DNA from: Bacteroidota bacterium
GTDB taxonomy: Bacteria > Bacteroidota > Ignavibacteria > Ignavibacteriales > Melioribacteraceae
DNA: 64,000 nucleotides
Reading direction: 5' to 3'
NCBI GenBank assembly: GCA_018818165.1
Contig: JAHISP010000084.1
Location: forward strand, 62,001 to 126,000
Under the pieces are notes generated by a model. It made no database searches. It saw only the letters and a program-made list of their open reading frames with translations, and had not been told where the DNA came from. Of this stretch, positions 27,204 to 35,935 are shown piece after piece. The position numbers and the translations under genes are program-made. Each line of letters opens with the position of its first letter. The stretch's first letter is position 1.

Positions 27204-28397
27204 ATGGTAGATCAATTAGTATTAGAAAAACAGAAGCAAGCAATTGAAATATTAAACGAAAAAAATATTGATATATGGCTTACATTTGTTAGAGAAACTG
27301 GCAACCTAAAAGACCCAATGATGGATATGATTGTTGGAACTGGAGCGACTTGGCACTCTGCATTTATTCTAACTAAAACTGGTGAAAGCATTGCTATTGT
27401 TGGCTCTCTTGAAGAAGCAAACATGAAAACGGTTGGAACTTTCAAAACAATAACTCCATATCTTAAATCCGTTCGTGAAGATTTAGTGAAAACAATTGAA
27501 AAGCTTAATCCAAAAACTATTGCAATTAATTATTCGCGTAACTCAAGTTTGGCTGATGGTTTAACCCACGGAGTTTATCTTGAATTAGTTGATTTACTAA
27601 AAGACACACCATACGTAGATAGATTTGTATCGTCAGAAGAAATTGTGGCTGCATTGCGTGGAAGAAAATCAGAAGCTGAAGTTGGCTATATTAAAGAAGC
27701 TATTAGAGAAACACTTATTATTTTTGACCAAGTTACCGACTTTATTGAACCTGGTAAATCTGAAAAAGATGTTGCCGATTTTGTTAAAGGAATATGCAGT
27801 GAAAAAGGTTTTGATTTAGCTTGGGATGAAGAACACTGTCCTGCTGTATTTTCTGGTCCCGATACTGCAGGTGCACATTCTGGTCCAACAGATAACCAAA
27901 TTGAGCGTGGTCATGTTATTAATATGGATTTTGGAATTAGATTAAATGGTTATTGTTCCGATTTACAACGTACTTGGTACGTTCTTAAAGATGGCGAAAC
28001 AGAGCCCCCAGCAGAAGTAATTCGTGGATTTAATGTTATTGTTGATTCCATTCAAAAATCCTTTGACGCAATTAAACCCGGCAAAAAAGGTTGGGAAATT
28101 GATGAAATTGCACGCAGCTTTATTGTTGAAAATGGTTATGAAGAATATCCACACGGACTTGGTCATCAAGTTGGACGGGTAGCTCACGATGGTGGCGCTT
28201 TGCTTGGTCCACGTTGGGAACGTTATGGCAATATTCCATATCTCGAAATTGAAAAAAATAATATCTTTACTATTGAACCACGTCTTCCAATTAAAGATTA
28301 TGGAATTGCAACAATTGAAGAAATTATTGTTGTTCATGAGGATGGTGCAGAATATTTATCCAAACCACAGAAAGAGATTTATGTGGTAAAAAAATAA
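27204..28397 (+). CDS. M24-family metallopeptidase (Xaa-Pro aminopeptidase-like)
   Basis: A 397-aa cytosolic pita-bread-fold peptidase. The N-terminal creatinase-like domain covers about residues 1-145. The catalytic domain shows all five expected metal ligands: the two aspartates in NMDFGIRLNGYCSDLQRTW, histidine in HGLGHQVGRVAHDGG, glutamate in FTIEPRLP and glutamate in IATIEEIIVV. The likely activity is removal of N-terminal residues next to proline, though other M24 members are prolidases or related hydrolases. A strong AAGGAG ribosome-binding site precedes the ATG. It appears to be a single-gene unit. Confidence 0.9.
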   Translation: MVDQLVLEKQKQAIEILNEKNIDIWLTFVRETGNLKDPMMDMIVGTGATWHSAFILTKTGESIAIVGSLEEANMKTVGTFKTITPYLKSVREDLVKTIEKLNPKTIAINYSRNSSLADGLTHGVYLELVDLLKDTPYVDRFVSSEEIVAALRGRKSEAEVGYIKEAIRETLIIFDQVTDFIEPGKSEKDVADFVKGICSEKGFDLAWDEEHCPAVFSGPDTAGAHSGPTDNQIERGHVINMDFGIRLNGYCSDLQRTWYVLKDGETEPPAEVIRGFNVIVDSIQKSFDAIKPGKKGWEIDEIARSFIVENGYEEYPHGLGHQVGRVAHDGGALLGPRWERYGNIPYLEIEKNNIFTIEPRLPIKDYGIATIEEIIVVHEDGAEYLSKPQKEIYVVKK

Positions 28398-28443
28398 CTG
28401 AACAAACTTTTAGGTTATCTTGAAAAAGAAATGACTTTATTTA

Positions 28444-28466
28444 GCCAACAATTACATTTTGTTGGC
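28444..28466. terminator. Stem-loop after the M24 peptidase gene
   Basis: GCCAACAA at 28444-28451 pairs perfectly with TTGTTGGC at 28459-28466 around a 7-nt loop. There is no clean T-run after it, so terminator efficiency is uncertain. Confidence 0.45.
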
Positions 28467-28572
28467 AATTTATATGTCTTTTATATTTTATAAAAACATG
28501 ATATTAAAACCGATTAAATAAATATTTAAATACTATTTCTAAATTAAAATGCATACTTAGGAATTTAGCGTT

Positions 28573-29634
28573 ATGATTAATAAAAAGTCATTAGAAATTG
28601 AGTGGATAAATAAAGTTTCTATAGCAAATAGAAACGCTGACAAAATATTAGTTGAAAAAGTAATTAGGGCACTATTGCTTTTAGAAGGACTTGCAAATCA
28701 AAATATTGATTTTGTTTTCAAAGGTGGCTCTGCCGTTATGCTTTTGCTAGATTCTTCCAAGCGACTTTCAATTGATATAAACATAATACTTCCAAAAATT
28801 CCAGATAACTTTGATGAATTATTAGACAATATTACAAAAGAACAAGATTTTACCCGTGTTTTGTTAAAGGAAGAACAACCTGAAGCAGAAAACAAAAAGA
28901 TACATTATCAATTTTTCTACCAACCTGTTCATAAAACGCATGAAGCTGAAGAAAGAATTTTACTTGATGTTCACTTTGAAGATGTAAAGTACAGCAAAGT
29001 TATTGAGCAACCCATTTTGTCCAGTTTTATACTAGAAAAAGGTGAACCGCTAAGTATTTCAGTTCCATCTATTGAAGACATTTTGGGCGAAAAGTTAACA
29101 GCGTTTGCCCCAAATACAATTGGAATTCCTTATTATGCAGATGGTAAAAGTATGAACTTGCAAATAATTAAGCAGCTCTACGATATCGGAAATTTGGTAG
29201 ATGATTCAATGAACCTAGATATTGTAAAAAAAACATTTATAATATTTGCAAAAACCGAGATAGAAAGTAGCAACAACAAATTATCCACAGATGATGTTTT
29301 AGAAGATATTTTTCAAACATCTTTATGCATTGCAACAAGAGGGATGGCAGGCAATGGTAATTTCGAGGAACTCTTAAAAGGTATTCAAAGAGTATCTCCT
29401 TTCATTTTCTCAGAACCGTTTCATATAGACAAAGTAATCACTTCTGCATCAAAGGCAGCTTATGTGGCAATGCTAATTAAGTATAATGCTAAATTAGTTG
29501 AAAAATATATTAATGATTTACAAGTAAAAGAATGGATAATTACCGAACCACTAAATACAAAACTAAATAAGCTAAAAAAATCTAATCCCGAAGCTTTCTT
29601 TTATTGGTTTAAAATTTATGAGTTAATGGTTTAG
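28573..29634 (+). CDS. AbiEii/AbiGii-type nucleotidyltransferase, no adjacent antitoxin
   Basis: A 353-aa protein with the DUF1814 nucleotidyltransferase signature: FVFKGGSAVMLLLDSSKRLSIDINI near residue 52, then ERILLDVHFEDVKYS near 137 and DILGEKLTAFAPNTIG near 173. Type IV toxin homologues transfer nucleotides and pair with an AbiEi antitoxin. None lies upstream (M24 peptidase) or downstream (lysine-rich ORF), so it appears solitary. The DxD of the active site reads D-I-N, losing one expected acidic residue. It may be a housekeeping relative or catalytically altered. Confidence 0.78.
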   Translation: MINKKSLEIEWINKVSIANRNADKILVEKVIRALLLLEGLANQNIDFVFKGGSAVMLLLDSSKRLSIDINIILPKIPDNFDELLDNITKEQDFTRVLLKEEQPEAENKKIHYQFFYQPVHKTHEAEERILLDVHFEDVKYSKVIEQPILSSFILEKGEPLSISVPSIEDILGEKLTAFAPNTIGIPYYADGKSMNLQIIKQLYDIGNLVDDSMNLDIVKKTFIIFAKTEIESSNNKLSTDDVLEDIFQTSLCIATRGMAGNGNFEELLKGIQRVSPFIFSEPFHIDKVITSASKAAYVAMLIKYNAKLVEKYINDLQVKEWIITEPLNTKLNKLKKSNPEAFFYWFKIYELMV

Positions 29635-29848
29635 TATTAGCAAAAATTATTTATCGCATAAATTAATATTTAAGATAATTTGCATGTAAAATTACCCAAG
29701 AAATTATTTTTAATTGCATATTGTTTTTCATAAAAAACAAAAAATCGGTATTGAAAACGTCATATATATATAATATATTTCCACAAATGTTAATTCTTTA
29801 AAGAGTATCTTAGTTAATACACAATTAATATTATTAAAGGTGAACCAA

Positions 29849-29956
29849 ATGGCTAAAGGAAAAGAAGTACAAAAAGCAGTAAAAAAAGTGGCAACCAAAT
29901 CACTTAAAGAAAAAAGGGCAGAAAAAGAAGAAAAACGTAAAGAAAAAGGTAAATAG
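29849..29956 (+). CDS. Small lysine-rich basic protein, 35 codons
   Basis: An ORF starting MAKGKEVQKAVKKV and ending EEKRKEKGK, preceded by AAAGGTGA at good ribosome-binding distance and followed within 30 nt by a strong terminator. About half the residues are lysine, arginine or glutamate. It resembles the short basic peptides seen in Bacteroidetes genomes without known function; nucleic-acid binding is a guess. The tidy expression signals are the main evidence that it is real. Confidence 0.65.
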   Translation: MAKGKEVQKAVKKVATKSLKEKRAEKEEKRKEKGK

Positions 29957-29981
29957 AGAAAATTAAATCAATTAATTTTCG

Positions 29982-30017
29982 AAACCGCCGTGTTGTTTAA
30001 ACATAGGCGGTTTTTTT
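29982..30017 (+). terminator. Rho-independent terminator of the lysine-rich ORF
   Basis: AAACCGCC at 29982-29989 pairs with GGCGGTTT at 30006-30013, followed by a T-run. The loop contains the self-complementary GTTTAAAC. Confidence 0.9.
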
Positions 30018-30174
30018 ATAAGTATTGTAATAAACGATTTAATTGTAGTAAAAGAATATTTTAATTTTAGATTCTGAAACGAAAACTTTCACCCCCTAAG
30101 AATCACTTTTTTCACTAACTTTTTTGCAATAATTTCCGATAATAAATTGTTACAACATTTAATTATTTGGAAAT

Positions 30175-30795
30175 ATGATGAAGAAGTTACTCTTATTAAT
30201 AAATTTAATTGCAACAATAGTATTTGCACAAGCAACCTCTAACTCGTTACTACAAAATTTCAAACCATTTGAAACACCTCGCACAAATTGCCGGCCAGGC
30301 ACTGTTTATAGAATTAGTGCTGATGGAGTAAAATATATTGTTCAGGATGTAAAGCAGATAAAATCGGATGAAAGTAATGATGGCTCATTAATTGGGCAAA
30401 TGACTTTTTCGAGTGAAGAGCTCTTGAATATATTGAATCTAAACTTTAGTTCAGATTTTATAACAGTTGAAGTTGAAATAAAAGATGCTATCAGAGAATA
30501 CACGGAGCAAGCAAGTGTTGATTTTGCGCTTTATGAAAATGATATTGCCAAAGACATAATGCTGGATGAAAATAGTAAATACTTTGTTATAAGGGAAACA
30601 GTTGCAACTAAAGAAATTATTTTTCGCTTTAGCAAAAGTTCCATTTCACAATTAACCACTGGCAAATCTAACTTAAAAGAGAAAAGTGGAGAAGGCATAG
30701 ATTTCCCATTTGAAATGAGTAAGAAATTTAGCGAATTAAAGCGGTTCTTTTTTCTGGAAGAAAAAATAGAAAAGCCAAGCGGTGGTTTATTTTAA
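30175..30795 (+). CDS. Secreted protein of unknown function
   Basis: A 206-aa protein with a signal peptide (MMKKLLLLINLIATIVFAQA). I do not recognise a family. Visible features are CRPGTVYRISADGVKYIVQDV near residue 38, a mixed alpha/beta middle and a charged C-terminal part with SELKRFFFLEEKIEKP. One cysteine remains after cleavage. It lies 157 nt after the previous terminator and is probably its own unit. Confidence 0.6.
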   Translation: MMKKLLLLINLIATIVFAQATSNSLLQNFKPFETPRTNCRPGTVYRISADGVKYIVQDVKQIKSDESNDGSLIGQMTFSSEELLNILNLNFSSDFITVEVEIKDAIREYTEQASVDFALYENDIAKDIMLDENSKYFVIRETVATKEIIFRFSKSSISQLTTGKSNLKEKSGEGIDFPFEMSKKFSELKRFFFLEEKIEKPSGGLF

Positions 30796-30912
30796 AATTT
30801 AAAAATGGACTTACTATACAAGTTCTCTTTTTCCCTTTCTACTATAACCCAATAATCAGTTTTTATTTACCTTCCATTTAATCTCCTTTTATTTTTAAAT
30901 ATTCAATAATAC

Positions 30913-30941
30913 TGTAACATTTCTTAAGTTTAGAACATCTA
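30913..30941 (+). promoter_or_regulatory. Possible ECF-type promoter before the sigma-factor gene
   Basis: TGTAAC at 30913-30918 and CATCTA at 30936-30941 are separated by 17 nt, 25 nt before the sigma-factor start. ECF factors often autoregulate from AAC-containing -35 elements. One site cannot establish a motif. Confidence 0.25.
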
Positions 30942-30966
30942 AGTCATAAAACAACTGAGTAATGAG

Positions 30967-31512
30967 TTGACAGAAAAACGACTGATTTCAAAAATTAAAA
31001 ACGGCAACAGTAGAGCATATAAAAAGCTATATGATGAAAATGTAAACTCATTATTTAGGTTTATGATGCAATTTTCAAAGGATAAAGATTTTGTTGCTGA
31101 TTGGGTACAAAGGGCTTTTATAAAGGCATATAACAATATTAATAGCTTCTCCGGAAAATCTAAATTTTCAACTTGGCTTTTTTCAATTGCAATAAACGAA
31201 ATGAAATCTGACATGCGAAAATATTCCTCAAAAAATATTTTGCGTCTTGATGAAAACACTGAAAACTTAATGGCTTTTGATCAAATAAATGATTTTGAAT
31301 GGAAGCAAGAAATGAAGCAATTACTTTCTGATTTAGATGAAAATAAACGACTTGTTTTTATACTTTTTGAAATTGAAGGATATAACCACAATGAAATTGC
31401 TGCAATGTTAGAAATATCCGTTGCAAATTCAAGAACTACATTGTCTCGAACAAAACAAATATTAAAAGAAAATTGGTTAAACAACAGAGATGGTTATGGA
31501 AAAGCAAAATGA
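30967..31512 (+). CDS. ECF-type RNA polymerase sigma factor
   Basis: A 181-aa sigma-70-family factor starting at TTG 30967. Region 2 runs through KKLYDENVNSLFRFMMQF and the -10 recognition block AFIKAYNNINSFSGKSKFSTWLF near residues 50-75; ADWVQRAFIKA replaces the usual DLVQETFIKA. Region 4 is a helix-turn-helix with FEIEGYNHNEIAAMLEISVANSRTTLSRTK. Its end overlaps the next gene, which encodes a membrane protein in the usual anti-sigma position. The regulon probably includes this operon. Confidence 0.9.
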   Translation: MTEKRLISKIKNGNSRAYKKLYDENVNSLFRFMMQFSKDKDFVADWVQRAFIKAYNNINSFSGKSKFSTWLFSIAINEMKSDMRKYSSKNILRLDENTENLMAFDQINDFEWKQEMKQLLSDLDENKRLVFILFEIEGYNHNEIAAMLEISVANSRTTLSRTKQILKENWLNNRDGYGKAK

Positions 31513-31999
31513 ATTTTATGAAGAAAGAGATAATCCAAGTACTGAACTTTCTAAAAAAATGTGGAATAATATTGAAAACAATATCGAATTCCATAAAAAA
31601 GAATTCAGTTTTACAGTAGAGCGAAAGAGTTTCTTTTTGGGCTTTAGTGCAGCTGCAGTGTTTGTAATAATTGTATTTAATTTGTACGCTTTTCTTTCAA
31701 ACATTGCTTTTAGTAATGAATCTGAAATTATCAAAATAAATAGGACTTATTCCAAAACAATCAATGGCATGGAAAGGATTTTACCTGCAGCTCTTTTTAG
31801 TGAAAGTAAATCAGTAAATATTGATGAAGAATTGAGTTCAAAACTTGAAAATTTAAATTATGTAAACCAAGCTATTACTGATTTACAAGCAGATTTTTCA
31901 TACAATGATGTTTCAATGATTAAGCAAGAAAGACTGCGTGCTCTTTACAAAATGAAATTAGAAGTGTTAGAAAGTTTAATATTAATGGAGGAAAAATAG
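31490..31999 (+). CDS. Single-pass membrane protein, candidate anti-sigma factor
   Basis: A 169-aa protein overlapping the sigma-factor gene by 23 nt; ATG 31496 is an alternative start. Residues 1-45 are a charged cytoplasmic segment, a single transmembrane helix spans about 46-70 (FFLGFSAAAVFVIIVFNLYAF), and a helical periplasmic part follows. Topology and position fit an anti-sigma factor. It lacks the HxxxCxxC zinc motif of ZAS-type anti-sigmas, so binding to the sigma factor is inferred from operon position only. Confidence 0.6.
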   Translation: MVMEKQNEFYEERDNPSTELSKKMWNNIENNIEFHKKEFSFTVERKSFFLGFSAAAVFVIIVFNLYAFLSNIAFSNESEIIKINRTYSKTINGMERILPAALFSESKSVNIDEELSSKLENLNYVNQAITDLQADFSYNDVSMIKQERLRALYKMKLEVLESLILMEEK

Positions 32000-32000
32000 A

Positions 32001-33398
32001 ATGGACAAGATTAGAATTTCAATAATTTTTGTATTGCTTTGTGTCGTTTCAATTTATGCTGAGAAATCAAAAAAGATAAAGAAAAGTTTTCCAGTAGCCC
32101 CCGAAATTGGTATAGAAATTATTAGTGTTTCTGGAATGGATTTGTCAATTAAAACATGGGATAAGCAAGAAGTGTATTTCAATCTAAAGGTAAGTATTTC
32201 CTCAAATGATGATGATTATGAATTGGATTACATCAATAGTTTTGATATTCTCTCTGAATTAAGCGGATCAAATTTAACAATTAAATTAAAGGAAACCGAT
32301 AAAAATTCTGAATGGAATTTTTGGGACATATTTAAATTTAAAATTGCATCATATATAAGCAAAGATATTACAGGGGAAATATTTATTCCTAAACAAAATG
32401 ATTTTAGTTCAGATTTTAAATATTGTGATATTAAGCTTTCAGAGGCAATGGGAGAAATAAATCTTGACGGAAGATCAAATGACCTCTCGTTAATAAAATG
32501 CAAAAATGTTAGATTAATTAAAAATCCATATGGAGATGTTAAAATAGAAAATTGTGGCGGTACATTAGAATTATCATCTCGTAGCAGTGAAAACATAGTT
32601 GATAATTTTGATGGTGATGTTATGATTAAATCAGAATACTCCAACTTAACCATTCACTCAATTAAAGGTGATTTAAATATAGATTCAAGAAGTGCAGAGA
32701 TAGACATAAAAAACATAAGTAAATCTTTAACGATTGATGCAGATTACTCCAACATTGATATGTTCAATGTTGCTAAAAGCGTAAAATTAAAAAGCCGCAG
32801 CGGAAAGATAAATATAGATAAGGTAGGTACTATCAATTTGGAAAGTCCATATTCGAACTTTATTATTAAAAATGTTTCAGGAAAAGTTGAAACCCCAAAT
32901 AGAATTAGTAGTAGGTCTGGCACTATTAGTATATCGAAAATGGCTGGTGGATGCATAATTAATAGTGAATATTCTAATATGGAGTTAGACTCTATTAAAG
33001 GCAATGTGTCGATAGAATCAAGAAGTAATTCAATAATTGGTAAAAATATAGAGGGAGACTTAAATTTAGAAACAATGTATTCTGACATTTCATTTTTAAA
33101 TATATACTCAGAGCACATTAATATATTAAATCGAAGTGATGATGTTGTTTTAGATTTAATAAATACGCCTAAAAAATTATCCGTTACTAATAAGTATGGT
33201 GATATTGATATTTCCCTACCTAAAAAATATAATGGCGGAATAAGTATAGAGTCAACATATGGAAATATTGAAAGCGATTTTGAATTTGAAAAAGAAATTG
33301 ATAAATCATCTACTAAAAAAAGATTTCGCAAAGGAGAAAATAGCTCATCTTTAACTTTGGAAATTAGATCTGGGAATATTAGATTAAAAGGGAAATAA
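32001..33398 (+). CDS. Secreted beta-repeat protein, DUF4097-like
   Basis: A 465-aa protein with signal peptide (ISIIFVLLCVVSIYA). Most of the length is a right-handed beta-helix-like repeat: short units such as GDVMIKSEYSNLTI, GDLNIDSRSAEIDI, KSVKLKSRSGKINI and GNVSIESRSNSII alternate S-R-S and E-Y-S turns. This matches the DUF4097/adhesin-like family that frequently follows ECF sigma/anti-sigma pairs in Bacteroidetes. It starts one base after the membrane-protein stop. A role in envelope-stress sensing is inference from context. Confidence 0.78.
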   Translation: MDKIRISIIFVLLCVVSIYAEKSKKIKKSFPVAPEIGIEIISVSGMDLSIKTWDKQEVYFNLKVSISSNDDDYELDYINSFDILSELSGSNLTIKLKETDKNSEWNFWDIFKFKIASYISKDITGEIFIPKQNDFSSDFKYCDIKLSEAMGEINLDGRSNDLSLIKCKNVRLIKNPYGDVKIENCGGTLELSSRSSENIVDNFDGDVMIKSEYSNLTIHSIKGDLNIDSRSAEIDIKNISKSLTIDADYSNIDMFNVAKSVKLKSRSGKINIDKVGTINLESPYSNFIIKNVSGKVETPNRISSRSGTISISKMAGGCIINSEYSNMELDSIKGNVSIESRSNSIIGKNIEGDLNLETMYSDISFLNIYSEHINILNRSDDVVLDLINTPKKLSVTNKYGDIDISLPKKYNGGISIESTYGNIESDFEFEKEIDKSSTKKRFRKGENSSSLTLEIRSGNIRLKGK

Positions 33399-33404
33399 AT
33401 TAAA

Positions 33405-33518
33405 GAGGCTGTCTCACATTTTAAAAAGTATTTACGAAAGCTTATGACAAAATAATTTGGGTCTTTTGCTTAACAAGAAAATTTCTTTGCGAATGAGATC
33501 GCTACAATTGAGACAGCC
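33405..33518. mobile_element. MITE-like element with GGCTGTCTCA terminal inverted repeats
   Basis: GGCTGTCTCA at 33407-33416 and TGAGACAGCC at 33509-33518 are perfect 10-bp inverted ends enclosing 92 nt with no gene. The left end GAGGCTGTCTC resembles the ends of some transposons (IS1182-type ends begin in a similar way, from memory) and the element at 38498. No clear target duplication is visible. It sits between convergent genes, so a terminator role is the alternative. Confidence 0.5.
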
Positions 33519-33572
33519 AATAATTTAATTTTTATTGCAAATACAAAGCAACTCTTTCTATGAGACGAAATA

Positions 33573-34430
33573 TTATTTTCTGATAAGTTGTTTTGAAAAC
33601 AGCCATTCTCGTACAAGCCAGTTATCATAAGATTCTTTCCAAATAACATGCCCTTTATCTTTATACTCAGTGTAAATATGATCAGATGACATAATTCTTT
33701 TAACTTCATTCTCAGAATCTAAAAAGGCTTTGTTGTTTGGGTCAGAAATTAACAGAACATCTTTTCCACAATTAGAAATTGCTCTTATCATTTTTCTAGA
33801 ACCTTCCACTGGAACGGCAGCATCAATATCACCATGGAAATCCCAAATAGGAATATTTTTAATTTCGCAAGCCATTTGCGGATCGGCAGAACCGCTCATA
33901 ATTATTGCTGCTGCAAATCGAGTTGGATTATTCATTAACAAATACCACGAACCAAATCCACCCATTGATAGACCTGTTATATAAATTCTGCTTTCATCAA
34001 TGGGATATTTTAAAATTAATGAATCAATAAGATTGCTTACTGTTGCCAATTCGTTACTTATTGGTGTGTTTTTAAAATCATAAGTTTCAGTACCCCAGTT
34101 AACATCAACCCATTTCTGCTCTTCAGGGCATTGAGGCGCAACCACAAAACATGGATGTTCATTTTGATTCACAGAATCGACCCAAACTGTAGCTATCCGA
34201 TGTAATTCTATATGTTTTTGATTATCGTTCCCACGTTCGCCGGCTCCGTGAAGTGCAATTATTAAAGGAAGTTTTTCATTTTTTGCTTTTTCTGGAATAA
34301 ACATTCTATAAGGAATTGTTGTTGAATCCATCTTATGTAAATAACTTCCAAACTTATTTATCAATTCAACCTCTTGTGAAAACATATTATTAAAACTCAT
34401 AAATAATAAAATTGTAAAAAATCTTTTCAT
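33573..34430 (-). CDS. Secreted alpha/beta-hydrolase (esterase/phospholipase-like)
   Basis: A 285-aa protein with signal peptide (ILLFMSFNNMFSQ). The alpha/beta-hydrolase fold shows PLIIALHGAGERG near residue 55, the nucleophile elbow ITGLSMGGFGSW near 150, an aspartate in WDFHGDIDAAVPVEGS near 198 and a late histidine in YKDKGHVIWKESY near 258, completing a Ser-Asp-His triad. This is the prolyl-oligopeptidase-like esterase group related to feruloyl esterases and PHB depolymerases. The substrate is unknown. Confidence 0.85.
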   Translation of the reverse strand: MKRFFTILLFMSFNNMFSQEVELINKFGSYLHKMDSTTIPYRMFIPEKAKNEKLPLIIALHGAGERGNDNQKHIELHRIATVWVDSVNQNEHPCFVVAPQCPEEQKWVDVNWGTETYDFKNTPISNELATVSNLIDSLILKYPIDESRIYITGLSMGGFGSWYLLMNNPTRFAAAIIMSGSADPQMACEIKNIPIWDFHGDIDAAVPVEGSRKMIRAISNCGKDVLLISDPNNKAFLDSENEVKRIMSSDHIYTEYKDKGHVIWKESYDNWLVREWLFSKQLIRK

Positions 34431-34454
34431 TTTTTTCCTCAGTGGACTTAGTGG

Positions 34455-35795
34455 TTATAACAAATTACTTGCAAGTTCAGCCAATTCAGAGCGTTCGCCT
34501 TTTTCCAGATTAATATGTGCGTAAAGTTTTTGCCCCTTAAAATGGTCAATTAAATATGTTAATCCATTTGATTGCGAATCCAAATAAGGATGATCTATTT
34601 GGTAAATATCGCCAGTTAGGACAATCTTGGATCCCTCACCAACTCTAGTGATAATTGTTTTTATTTCGTGAGGAGTTAAGTTTTGGGCTTCATCCACAAT
34701 AAAATATATACGTTGTAAACTTCTTCCACGAATATAAGTTAAAGGTTCAATAACAAGCTTTTCGTCTTTAATCATATTTGATATTGCTATATAACTTGAA
34801 TCTGATTCAGCATATTGATCTTGAATCACTTTCAAATTATCCCACAGTGGCTGCATGTACGGTCCAATTTTGCTTTCAACATCTCCTGGCAAAAATCCAA
34901 TATCTTTATTACTTAAAGGTACAATTGGGCGAGCAACAAATATTTGACGATATTGCTTTCTTACATGTAAAGCGCTTGCAAGTGCAATTAATGTTTTACC
35001 AGTACCAGCTTTTCCTGTAAGTGAAACGAGGGGAATATTTGGATTTAATAAAGCATCTGCTGCAAAAGTTTGCTCAGCATTGCGAGGTTTAATTCCAGAA
35101 ATTGGATTTTTATCAATCTTGTTGAAAAACTGCTGCTCGCTATCAAGCCATGCTAACACAGAACGGTTTGTGTTTCTAATAACAAAATATTTGTTTGGAA
35201 CAAACTCACTACTCGTTTTTTCTTTTACATCATTGGCTTCAACTTGAAATGGAACTTCATAGAATTTTTTAAGTAAGTCATCATCAAAATCTTCTAAAAC
35301 CTCTTTGCCGCTATATAGCTCTTCAACGCTTTGAATTTTATCTGTTGAGTAATCCTCTGCAATAATTCCAAGAGCTTTTGCTTTCATCCTAAGGTTAACA
35401 TCTTTGGTCACCAAAATATGTTCACGTTTTTTTGTGCTGTTTTTTTCAAGTTCAAAAGCGCAACTCAAAATTCTGTGATCTGGAGTATCTTCCCTAAAGG
35501 CATTTTTAATCTCAGCGCACATTCCATTAGAAATTACTATTCGAACTTTTCCCTTTCCTTTACCAAGAGAAATGCCACCATTAAAAAGTTCATTACCAGT
35601 AAGCGAATCAAGTGTTCTTGCAAATTGACGCGCATTAATATTAATAACTTGAGATCCTCTTTTGAAGTGGTCAATTTCCTCTATTACAGTTAAAGGAATT
35701 ACAATATTATTTTCTTCAAATTGATGAATTGAGTTTGGATCGTGAAGTATTACGTTAGTATCAAGTACAAATGTTTTAGGATTTTTCTTTGCCAT
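34455..35795 (-). CDS. PhoH-like ATPase with N-terminal PIN domain
   Basis: A 446-aa protein. The N-terminal PIN ribonuclease domain has FVLDTNVILHDP near residue 10 and further acidic residues in TVIEEIDHFKRG and RILSCAFELE. After a linker, the PhoH ATPase domain has Walker A LTGKAGTGKTL near 258, RPIVPLSNKDIGFLPG, and Walker B YFIVDEAQNLTPHEIK with KIVLTGDIYQID. PIN-PhoH fusions are reported to couple RNA unwinding with cleavage. It lies 24 nt upstream-side of the esterase gene on the same strand, a probable two-gene unit. Confidence 0.9.
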   Translation of the reverse strand: MAKKNPKTFVLDTNVILHDPNSIHQFEENNIVIPLTVIEEIDHFKRGSQVININARQFARTLDSLTGNELFNGGISLGKGKGKVRIVISNGMCAEIKNAFREDTPDHRILSCAFELEKNSTKKREHILVTKDVNLRMKAKALGIIAEDYSTDKIQSVEELYSGKEVLEDFDDDLLKKFYEVPFQVEANDVKEKTSSEFVPNKYFVIRNTNRSVLAWLDSEQQFFNKIDKNPISGIKPRNAEQTFAADALLNPNIPLVSLTGKAGTGKTLIALASALHVRKQYRQIFVARPIVPLSNKDIGFLPGDVESKIGPYMQPLWDNLKVIQDQYAESDSSYIAISNMIKDEKLVIEPLTYIRGRSLQRIYFIVDEAQNLTPHEIKTIITRVGEGSKIVLTGDIYQIDHPYLDSQSNGLTYLIDHFKGQKLYAHINLEKGERSELAELASNLL

Positions 35796-35935
35796 AGCCT
35801 TATAAAATTGTTTGATTAATAATTAAGCAATAAATAATTATAATATATAATTTAATCAAGTTAAATCTACCAGATTATTAATAAATTGTTATACTTTAAA
35901 GGTTTCTTAAATAAATATTTAATAAGGCAAATATA

